NCBI GenBank assembly: GCA_023416955.1
Contig: JAEZGM010000050.1
Span: forward strand, 22,177 to 86,176
Direction: 5' to 3'
DNA: 64,000 nt
From: Bacillota bacterium
GTDB taxonomy: Bacteria > Bacillota > Clostridia > Oscillospirales > Acutalibacteraceae
Below are positions 57,951-64,000 of the stretch, piece after piece. Made by a program: the position numbers and the translations under genes. Each line of letters begins with the position of its first letter. Positions within the stretch are counted from its first letter, which is position 1. The notes under the pieces were generated by a model. The model saw only the letters and a list, made by a program, of their open reading frames with translations, was not told where the DNA came from and did no database searches.

Positions 57951-58216
57951 TCTTCGATTTCCTCCTTTTCAGTTTTAGCGGGTACTGTGGACTTCGGGCC
58001 AAGTTGGCCCGAAGTGGCGCCGCCTGCTTTTGCCGCTTTCAGCAGGTCGGCAAGGTCGGTCAGGGAAATATCCATACCACGCACCGCGTCCACGATTTCC
58101 AGATTTTCAAGCTCGGTCTTCTGCTTTTCCAGCTCCCGCAGCTTCGTTTGAAACTCATTGATTTTGTCCTTTGTTTTCTGTATGTCCTTACTGACACGCT
58201 CAATTTTAGCGTTCAA
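57947..58216 (-). CDS. DUF4315 protein
   Basis: An 89-residue helical protein; KIERVSKDIQKTKDKINEFQ then KLRELEKQKTELENLEIV is a coiled coil. TTG 58216 follows GGAGG with 7-base spacing. The C-terminal GGATSGQLGPKSTVPAKTEK derives from palindrome 8. Confidence 0.88.
   Translation of the reverse strand: MNAKIERVSKDIQKTKDKINEFQTKLRELEKQKTELENLEIVDAVRGMDISLTDLADLLKAAKAGGATSGQLGPKSTVPAKTEKEEIEE
57991..58015. repeat. ICE palindrome copy 8 (coding)
   Basis: ACTTCGGGCCAA, G, TTGGCCCGAAGT: perfect arms. Read as TSGQLGPKS near the DUF4315 C-terminus. Confidence 0.95.
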
Positions 58217-58239
58217 AAAAATCCTCCTTCCGCAATGGC

Positions 58240-60237
58240 CTATAACCGGCCCATTGCATAAAAATGTTCTGTCCAGTAATTGGTGTCCATTCGTGCATAC
58301 TGTACGCCGCCGCTGGCACAGTGAAGCATCGTATTCCCGCCCACATAAATTGCAACGTGCGACACAGGCCCGGAGCTGTCGTAGGTTCCCGTGAAAAAGA
58401 TAATGTCGCCGGGCTTTGCTTCGGAGCGCGGGATCTTCGCACACTGGTTGAAAATGCCCTGTGCCGTTGTACGGCCCATAGGGTATACGCCGGATTTATC
58501 CAGCACATAGCACACAAAGCCCGAACAATCAAAGGAAGTGGAGGGAGAAGCCCCGCCCCAAACGTAGGGATAGCCTAAATATTTTTCTGCTTCGGCAATC
58601 AGGGCGGCAAATTCCGGGTCGGCCAGAGCTTCCGGCGGTATGTCGTAATCGGTGTATTCCCCGGGGTGAACGTAGATATTGCCCTCAAAGAGATAAGGGC
58701 GGTTGCCTTTGGTCTTTTGGTAAATAAGGTAGCGTTCTGTCTGCTCCGGGTCGAGATTGGCAAGGGCCACGGCTCCCAACGACTTATTTTTCAAAGACAC
58801 ATTGAGGATATAGTAATCATAGGGAACCTCGTAGGTGTCGGTATGGGTTTCGCCGTTTTCGTCCGTCCATGTATCGGTTTCTGTGCGATAGCGTACCTCT
58901 ACCGTTTCCGTGATGCTCAAAACATACTGCTGTCCGAACAGGGCTTGCAGTTCGGCCTGTACCTGTGCTGGGGTGTAGCCGCCGTATTTGGCGGTCAGGT
59001 AGGAAGTCAGTTCAAAGGGGTCATGCCCGATTTCGTCCACGGAATAGCGGTATTCGTCATAGTTTGGATAATCACTTTCTATCCGGGAGAGCCGTTCCCG
59101 CAAATCCTTTTCCAGCGCGGTATAGCTTTCTTCCACGGCTTCAATATCGCTGTCCGACGAACCATAGGAAGTGCCGCCTACCACGCTAATCAAACCGTTT
59201 CCAATGGTGGTGATTCCCGCCATGCAGGATTGCAGAACCACAATCAGCAGGAACAGTACCAGTCCAAATAATATAACTTTGGGATTGCGCTTTACAAAGG
59301 CCGCAACCGTTCGGGCTGCTTTTTCTGTGAAGCGTACCGCTTTTTTGCCCTGCTTTGCGGCTTCCTTTGCCTGCTTTCGGTACTGTTTTTTTAGCTGTTG
59401 CTTCTGCCAGAACCGGGAAATCGGATTGCTTTGCAGAGCCGGATTTTCCTGCGCAAGCTGACGGTAAGCATATTCGGCCCTTGCGCCGATATGCCTGTTT
59501 TCCCACTTGCGAACCTGCCGGGCGGGGCGGGTGCGAATACGGTGCTTCATAAAGCGTGTACCGCCCCGGACAAGATGTTCTCCGGCAAGCTCCGTTTTAT
59601 GGGCGGCTTCCGTGCCTGCATTTTCATGCTCCACTTGATGGATTTTTCCATGCACATACCGCCATGACTGATACCGGGCGGAACGGCTGAAGGCTTTGAC
59701 CGGGCCGGGTTTCTTCTGCGGTTTCTGGTTCGCCAATTTTTCACGGACAGTATTCAGCTTTTCGCCGCTTTTTTCCATACGGAGCTTTGATTTCTCCATA
59801 CGCTTACCGTCCTGCGCCGCCTTTTTGCTGGTAGAACCATTACGGGAAGCGGATTCGTCGCCGGGCGGCGGCTCACCGTCGCGCCGCAGATGTTCAGAGG
59901 GTCGGGGCTTCTTGCTGTCCTGCCGGAGCTTTCCCGACTTCGGGCCAAGTTGGCCCGAAGTTGTGGGGTCAGCATATTTCGGCGGGGTAGCGGTGTCCGG
60001 AGCGGCTTCATCTTCAAACTGCAATTTTCGTTTTTTCGTATCAGGCGGGGCCGAGCCAGAGCGATTGCCCACAGACAGCGAAGTTCCCAGCGGGTCGGAG
60101 GTCGGAGGGGGTGTTTTTCCGGCAATTACCTTTTTCGGTGCAGTCCGCTTTTTTGACTTCGGGTCAAGTTGGCCCGAAGTTGCCGCCTGTCCCTCCGGCT
60201 CGAACCGCAAGCGGCCCGGCCTACCCGTATCACGCAT
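58240..60237 (-). CDS. NlpC/P60 conjugation hydrolase (CD1108-like)
   Basis: A 665-residue protein. N-terminal 200 residues are disordered, basic and Pro-rich and hold two palindrome-coded motifs (TSGQLDPKS and TSGQLGPKS). A membrane helix VILFGLVLFLLIVVLQSCMA lies near residue 330. The C-terminal NlpC/P60 domain has YPYVWGGASPSTSFDCSGFV with catalytic Cys and VSHVAIYVGG with His. It opens the wall for the transfer channel. ATG 60237 follows GGGAGG and overlaps the VirB4 stop. Confidence 0.92.
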   Translation of the reverse strand: MRDTGRPGRLRFEPEGQAATSGQLDPKSKKRTAPKKVIAGKTPPPTSDPLGTSLSVGNRSGSAPPDTKKRKLQFEDEAAPDTATPPKYADPTTSGQLGPKSGKLRQDSKKPRPSEHLRRDGEPPPGDESASRNGSTSKKAAQDGKRMEKSKLRMEKSGEKLNTVREKLANQKPQKKPGPVKAFSRSARYQSWRYVHGKIHQVEHENAGTEAAHKTELAGEHLVRGGTRFMKHRIRTRPARQVRKWENRHIGARAEYAYRQLAQENPALQSNPISRFWQKQQLKKQYRKQAKEAAKQGKKAVRFTEKAARTVAAFVKRNPKVILFGLVLFLLIVVLQSCMAGITTIGNGLISVVGGTSYGSSDSDIEAVEESYTALEKDLRERLSRIESDYPNYDEYRYSVDEIGHDPFELTSYLTAKYGGYTPAQVQAELQALFGQQYVLSITETVEVRYRTETDTWTDENGETHTDTYEVPYDYYILNVSLKNKSLGAVALANLDPEQTERYLIYQKTKGNRPYLFEGNIYVHPGEYTDYDIPPEALADPEFAALIAEAEKYLGYPYVWGGASPSTSFDCSGFVCYVLDKSGVYPMGRTTAQGIFNQCAKIPRSEAKPGDIIFFTGTYDSSGPVSHVAIYVGGNTMLHCASGGVQYARMDTNYWTEHFYAMGRL
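59937..59961. repeat. ICE palindrome copy 9 (coding)
   Basis: ACTTCGGGCCAA, G, TTGGCCCGAAGT: perfect arms. Read as TSGQLGPKS in the hydrolase N-terminus. Confidence 0.95.
60156..60180. repeat. ICE palindrome copy 10 (coding)
   Basis: ACTTCGGGTCAA, G, TTGGCCCGAAGT: one mismatch. Read as TSGQLDPKS in the hydrolase N-terminus. Confidence 0.92.
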
Positions 60238-62593
60238 TTTGGGCCTCCCTGATGTCCTCCGGGCGAGTGGTAAGCAGATTATAAATCTCACCGCGCGGGA
60301 AACGGTCTACAAAGGGAATGGTGGTATTGCCGAAGAACAAAAGCCCCTCCCCGGAATTGCTGTGGGCGATATAGGAAAGCTGATGTTCCGATATGCCAAG
60401 CTGTTTAGCGAGAATCGCCCGGTCGCCCTGCGCCTGTGACAGCAGTATCATAAAGTCGCTGTTTTCAAGGATATTTTCAATCTCACGGCTGGCTAAAAGG
60501 TCTTTCACATTCTGTGTAAGTGCGCTCGGTACACAGCCCTTTTTACGGAGCATTTTCCACACACGGACAAAATAGCTGGCACTCAAACTATCTTGCAGGA
60601 GGATATGAAATTCGTCATAGTAGCACCAGGTTGCAAGACTTCTGGAAAAGTTCTCGTCTACCGCCTGTGTCACAAGCTCGTTTGTGATGTGCATGGCGAT
60701 TTTGCGCAGGTTTTCGCCCATGCTTTTCAGCACAATACAGGTAATGCGATTGTCGTTCTGTACGTTGGTAGGGTGATTGAACATATTGAGGGAGCCTGTA
60801 CAGTAAAGCTCCAAGGCGGTTGCAATTCGTCTGGCTTCCGGTTCGGGTTGTTTACACAAGGTTTCATACAGGTCTTGCAGAAGCGGCATTTTTCCGTCCC
60901 CGATACCAAGGGCAAGCTCCCGGTACACCATCCGCACACAACGGTCAATCACGGTTTTTTCAATGGGCTGTAACCCCTCCTTGCCGCCGATAATCAGTTC
61001 GCATAAGGACAATAAAAAATCCGCTTTCATAGAAAGCGGGCTGTCCTCTCCGGCTAAGTTCAGTTTTAAATCCATTGGATTGATGTGATGGGGGCTGTTG
61101 GGCGATATTTCTATGACCTCCCCGCCAAGCCGCCTGACCAGCGGGGCATATTCGCCCATTGGGTCTACCACAATAATACGGTCTTTGGTGGCAAGGAACA
61201 CATTGATTAGCTCACGCTTTGCGGCGAAGCTCTTACCGGAGCCGGTGGAGCCAAGATATAAACCGTTAGCGGATTTCAGCTTTTTGCGGTCTGCCATGAT
61301 AACATTGTGGGAAAGGGCGTTCATGCCGTAGTACAATGCCTGCCCGTTCATGCGTAGCTCCTGCGTCATAAAGGGAACGAAAATCGCCGTAGAGCTTGTT
61401 GTCATGCCCCGCTGTATTTCAATGCCATTCCAGCCAAGGGGCAGACTGCTCATAAAGCCCTGTTCCTGCTGAAAATCCAGCCGTTTCAGAAAGCAGTTAT
61501 ATTTCTGCGTAATACCCGACACGGTGAAAATATCATTTTCCAACTGCTGGCGGGTGGGCGCTGTGTTTACTACAAGGAATGTGAGAAGAAACATTCGCTC
61601 GTTGCGGCTCTGTAAATCTGCCAAGAGTGCCGCCGCGTCCTTGCTGTAAGTGATCAAATCCGGGGGAAGTATGTCAATGTCATACCCGGCCCGCGCGGCT
61701 TTTTTCTGCTCGTCCATCTTCATACGGTCTATGTCGCTCAGTTTGGCTTTGACCGTTTTTACCGCTTTGGTCTGGTCTACGGTCTGGATATGCAGGGTAA
61801 TGGTCATTTCCGCGTCTACTTCCAAAAGCTCTGCCAACAGCTTGTCGGAAAGCTCGGAAGCCATAATCTGCATATACAAAGCCGCGCCCCATGTAGTCCC
61901 TACACGAAAGGCGCGGCTTTGGCGAAAGTCAAAGGACGTGGGCGCAATAAAGTCCTTTGTTCCCATTCCGGTTTTGGGTATCATATCCCAAGAAAAAATA
62001 AATTTTTCCTTTCCTCCGGGGTGTAGCTGGCTGTGCAGCACTTCCAAGCGTTCCCGCCCGGAAAGGGTTACCGACTGTACGCCCAGCTTCTTGAAGTTCC
62101 CCACAATATCCGCTTCGATACGCTCTAAGCGGGGCCGGGCCGCCGCAATCCCGTCTGTTTGAATCCCGAACGTGATGTATTTGGAGCGGACAATGCCGTT
62201 GTTGCTTTTGGCAATCTGGTTTTCCAGCATGGCGGTAAATTCGCCCCGGATACTGTTGAAATCGTCGTCCTGCGGGGAAATGTTTACGCTGTAACGGTTC
62301 TCCGGGCGGGAGCGGTGGTTGATAAAGGAAAGCTGAAAGGGCAAGGCACTGTCAAAATAATTGAGAAAGCCGCAGTATCCATCAAAAATGGTGCTTTGGT
62401 CGTCACTGGAAGCCACAGCGTAGTTAATATCCTCATAGGAAAGTGTCTTAGTGTAGTAGCCCTCCCGCACCTTGCAGATACCGTCTTTTAGCATTTCCTT
62501 GTAGGGAATGGTCTGCTGTGCCGACTGTGGCCCGCGCGTTTTACGCTTTCTGCTTTTTGCGGGAGCGGGCGGGCGTTTTGTTTTTTGTGCCAT
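60230..62593 (-). CDS. VirB4-like conjugation ATPase (CD1110-like)
   Basis: A 787-residue type IV secretion ATPase. Walker A LGSTGSGKSFAAKREL at about residue 448, DPMGEYAPLVRRLGGEVIEI and CYYDEFHILL as Walker B, with IMLLSQAQGDRAIL-like sensor. AAAGGAGG 9 bases before ATG 62593. Powers assembly of the transfer channel with PrgI. Confidence 0.95.
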   Translation of the reverse strand: MAQKTKRPPAPAKSRKRKTRGPQSAQQTIPYKEMLKDGICKVREGYYTKTLSYEDINYAVASSDDQSTIFDGYCGFLNYFDSALPFQLSFINHRSRPENRYSVNISPQDDDFNSIRGEFTAMLENQIAKSNNGIVRSKYITFGIQTDGIAAARPRLERIEADIVGNFKKLGVQSVTLSGRERLEVLHSQLHPGGKEKFIFSWDMIPKTGMGTKDFIAPTSFDFRQSRAFRVGTTWGAALYMQIMASELSDKLLAELLEVDAEMTITLHIQTVDQTKAVKTVKAKLSDIDRMKMDEQKKAARAGYDIDILPPDLITYSKDAAALLADLQSRNERMFLLTFLVVNTAPTRQQLENDIFTVSGITQKYNCFLKRLDFQQEQGFMSSLPLGWNGIEIQRGMTTSSTAIFVPFMTQELRMNGQALYYGMNALSHNVIMADRKKLKSANGLYLGSTGSGKSFAAKRELINVFLATKDRIIVVDPMGEYAPLVRRLGGEVIEISPNSPHHINPMDLKLNLAGEDSPLSMKADFLLSLCELIIGGKEGLQPIEKTVIDRCVRMVYRELALGIGDGKMPLLQDLYETLCKQPEPEARRIATALELYCTGSLNMFNHPTNVQNDNRITCIVLKSMGENLRKIAMHITNELVTQAVDENFSRSLATWCYYDEFHILLQDSLSASYFVRVWKMLRKKGCVPSALTQNVKDLLASREIENILENSDFMILLSQAQGDRAILAKQLGISEHQLSYIAHSNSGEGLLFFGNTTIPFVDRFPRGEIYNLLTTRPEDIREAQNA

Positions 62594-62936
62594 TGGGTGA
62601 AACCTCCTTTCCGGGGTTGCTTAGGTAGGAATAGAAATTCTGTGTCTGATAGGGGCGTGTGCGGGGCCATAGGAATTTGGAGCGGACAATATTACGCACC
62701 ACATTTTCCAGCGGCTGTCCGTCACGCTCATACATGGCAATGAGAAAGCAAGGGAGCATAAGGGCAATCATCAGGAGCATAGCCCCGGTATTGCCAATGG
62801 CGGTACGGGTAAAAAGATAAGCCGGAATACCGACTACCGCCGCCGCTCCGAAACATAAAAGCTGGCGTTTGGTGAGATTGAAAGCCACTTTGGTTTTTAT
62901 TTTTGATAAATCATTTGGTACGCTTACATAGGCCAA
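62541..62936 (-). CDS. PrgI family membrane protein
   Basis: A 131-residue protein, AYVSVPNDLSKIKTKVAFNL at the start, two membrane helices (LCFGAAAVVGIPAYLFT and GAMLLMIALMLPCFLIAMYE), basic tail. TTG 62936 follows AGGAGG with 8-base spacing. Works with VirB4 in the channel, overlapping its start by 53 bases. Confidence 0.92.
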   Translation of the reverse strand: MAYVSVPNDLSKIKTKVAFNLTKRQLLCFGAAAVVGIPAYLFTRTAIGNTGAMLLMIALMLPCFLIAMYERDGQPLENVVRNIVRSKFLWPRTRPYQTQNFYSYLSNPGKEVSPNGTKNKTPARSRKKQKA

Positions 62937-62955
62937 TGAAAAATCCTCCTTTCTG

Positions 62956-62980
62956 ACTTCGGGCCAAGTTGACCCGAAGT
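62956..62980. repeat. ICE palindrome copy 11
   Basis: ACTTCGGGCCAA, G, TTGACCCGAAGT: one mismatch. Between PrgI ribosome binding site and previous gene stop. Confidence 0.92.
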
Positions 62981-62983
62981 TGA

Positions 62984-63379
62984 TTATCGTTCTGCATTGT
63001 GGATAGGAACCGTCTGCCGTGCCGGGGTCTTTTCCAGTCCGGCCTGCCGTACCCGCCAATAGTCCGGGTTGTGTTCTCGAAGTGACTTATTGATGTTTTC
63101 CTCAAAAGCAGCCTTGTCTTTTATACGGTCTGGAACCGTCCACAATTTTTTATCCAAAAGCTCCCGCAGGGCAACATCTTCCTGCGTATCTTCCTCAAAG
63201 CAGAGAAAACCGCTATGACGAAATCCGCACTTGATAGCGGCAGGAGAAAGCACCGCCGCCATATCCTTTGCAACCATTGTGCCGCCATGACTGGCGGTAC
63301 TCACAAGAAACACGCCGGGGCAAAGAATATCACAGGTCTGCACCTTGCCCCACGGCGATTGTTCCGGTTGTTGATACAT
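62984..63379 (-). CDS. Conserved ICE protein (DUF7007-like)
   Basis: A 131-residue protein, MYQQPEQSPWGKVQTCDILC at the start with VFLVSTASHGGTMVAKDMAA and FEEDTQEDVALRELL, the pattern of DUF7007 proteins. GGAAAGGAG before ATG 63379. Role in conjugation unknown. Confidence 0.78.
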   Translation of the reverse strand: MYQQPEQSPWGKVQTCDILCPGVFLVSTASHGGTMVAKDMAAVLSPAAIKCGFRHSGFLCFEEDTQEDVALRELLDKKLWTVPDRIKDKAAFEENINKSLREHNPDYWRVRQAGLEKTPARQTVPIHNAER

Positions 63380-63393
63380 AAAAACTCCTTTCC

Positions 63394-63418
63394 ACTTCGG
63401 GCCAAGTTGGCCCGAAGT
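63394..63418. repeat. ICE palindrome copy 12
   Basis: ACTTCGGGCCAA, G, TTGGCCCGAAGT: perfect arms. Lies between the SpoVG-like stop and the DUF7007-like ribosome binding site. Confidence 0.95.
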
Positions 63419-63879
63419 TACCTTTCTGCACTTTTGGTCTTGCTGGCCTTTGCAGGAGCAGACCGGGCGGCGTTTTCCTGTGCCGCTTGTTTCGCGCCCT
63501 CCGCAAGCTGTTTCGGGATAGACTGCTTTTCGGGGGAAGCAATGGCAGCGGCGCGGGTCTGCAACTTTTCAAGCTCGGCATGGTAGGCCGCTGTCACGGC
63601 TTCGGTCAGTTCCGCGCGAAACTCCTTTGTGATGGGGCGGGACGTATCCCGGTAGCCGGTCTTGCTGGTCTTATCCGGCTTGCTCGGCATACCTACAAAA
63701 ATGCCCTTGTCACTCTGCAAAATCTTGAAATCGTCAATCACAAAGCAGTCGTTCAGTTTCAGACTGGCAAAGCCTACAAGGTTGCCCTTTGGCTCAATGA
63801 GCCGGGCGGTAACGTCCAGTTTCAGCGGCAGAGCCGCCTGTTCCGTTTCCTGCGGAACCGTTGTTTTTTCGTTGCTCAT
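63418..63879 (-). CDS. SpoVG-like protein of the ICE
   Basis: A 153-residue protein. The N-terminal domain LKLDVTARLIEPKGNLVGFA then LKLNDCFVIDDFKILQSDKG and FVGMPSKPDKTSKTGYRDTS matches SpoVG, a nucleic-acid-binding regulator. The C-terminal tail QLAEGAKQAAQENAARSAPA repeats that of the gene at 55961. AAAGGAG before ATG 63879. Confidence 0.88.
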   Translation of the reverse strand: MSNEKTTVPQETEQAALPLKLDVTARLIEPKGNLVGFASLKLNDCFVIDDFKILQSDKGIFVGMPSKPDKTSKTGYRDTSRPITKEFRAELTEAVTAAYHAELEKLQTRAAAIASPEKQSIPKQLAEGAKQAAQENAARSAPAKASKTKSAER

Positions 63880-63900
63880 AGTAAAAATTTCTCCTTTCTC

Positions 63901-63925
63901 ACTTCGGGACAAGTTGGCCCGAAGT
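63901..63925. repeat. ICE palindrome copy 13
   Basis: ACTTCGGGACAA, G, TTGGCCCGAAGT: one mismatch. Just upstream of the SpoVG-like ribosome binding site. Confidence 0.92.
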
Positions 63926-63927
63926 TG

Positions 63928-63999
63928 TCAGTGTGCTCCAAAAATAGATTTTGCAAGGCTTCCCGTCTTGAACATGGTGAAGCAAAGTAGAACCGTATA
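63928..63999 (-). CDS. C-terminal end of an ICE gene (partial)
   Basis: Open from the right edge to TGA at 63928-63930, reading TVLLCFTMFKTGSLAKSIFG then AH. By ICE order this could be the VirB6/TrbL-like (CD1112) gene, but 23 residues are not enough to tell. Confidence 0.4.
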   Translation of the reverse strand, partial: YTVLLCFTMFKTGSLAKSIFGAH

Positions 64000-64000
64000 G

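Larger units (their letters stand above)
45405..64000. mobile_element. ICE of CTn2/4/5-like type (left part)
   Basis: Begins within about 45405-45440 (boundary inferred from where collagen triplets stop) and continues past the right edge. Holds a serine recombinase, TnpW, sigma-like factor, relaxase, CD1845-like protein, MobC, DUF4316-like, Cys-rich VLP, DUF4366, DUF4315, NlpC/P60, VirB4, PrgI, SpoVG-like genes and two cargo modules. Nearly all conjugation genes are on the minus strand. Thirteen copies of a 25-bp palindrome mark it. Conjugation genes are open, so it may be active. Confidence 0.9.

Noticed and set aside
47582..63925. Palindromes as ordinary rho-independent terminators
   Set aside because: No U runs follow on either strand, they occur inside genes, and sequence conservation exceeds that needed for a stem.

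Overview
The window is chromosomal DNA of a spore-forming, low- to mid-GC Bacillota, most likely class Clostridia (Oscillospiraceae/Ruminococcaceae-like). This is inferred from the clpP-clpX-lon-engB order, a YerC/TrpR-like regulator, Hsp33, strong AGGAGG ribosome binding sites, a collagen-like GPT-repeat surface or exosporium-type protein, and two mobile elements of clostridial type. No 16S gene is present, so the genus cannot be fixed.

Layout. (1) 1-7393: host housekeeping genes, namely the trigger factor tail, clpP, clpX, lon, engB (protein quality control and ribosome assembly), then yerC-like, a SAM methyltransferase and hslO. (2) 7408-7867: a five-gene tRNA operon (Val, Asp, Phe, Gly, Cys) behind a near-perfect sigma-A promoter. 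(3) 7854-44374: a complete-looking prophage of about 36.5 kb inserted in the 3' end of tRNA-Cys, bounded by a 14-bp repeat (attL/attR). It holds a serine integrase, a divergent repressor/cro-like switch with three operators, an early region with a rolling-circle-type Rep, RecU, PcfK and PcfJ, and a transcription activator. These are followed by packaging and HK97-type head genes, a PBSX/Xkd-type contractile tail with a -1 frameshift chaperone, a lipoprotein moron, baseplate, fibre, endolysin and holin genes, and accessory genes next to attR. (4) 44375-45410: host DNA again, with the displaced tRNA-operon terminator and the 3' part of a collagen-like gene. (5) About 45405 to 64000: the left part of an integrative conjugative element (ICE) related to the C. 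difficile CTn2/CTn4/CTn5 group (serine recombinase, TnpW, sigma-like factor, relaxase, MobC, PrgI, VirB4, NlpC/P60 hydrolase, DUF4366, DUF4315). It interrupts the collagen-like gene and runs off the right edge. It carries a TetR-methyltransferase-KTR module and a divergent AAA ATPase as cargo.

Main points for a second look. The prophage integrase gene spans its own attachment site: in the excised circle its reading frame continues, in frame, from the attL side into sequence now found at attR, so integration swaps the last 24 residues for 2. The tRNA-operon terminator has been moved 36 kb away, leaving the tRNA promoter pointed into the integrase as antisense. The ICE contains 13 copies of a 25-bp palindrome (12-bp arms around one base), most lying just upstream of ribosome binding sites, and some read in frame as TSGQLGPKS within ICE proteins. 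Copies flank both cargo modules. A leader peptide with tandem attenuators sits in the ICE without the resistance gene such leaders usually control.
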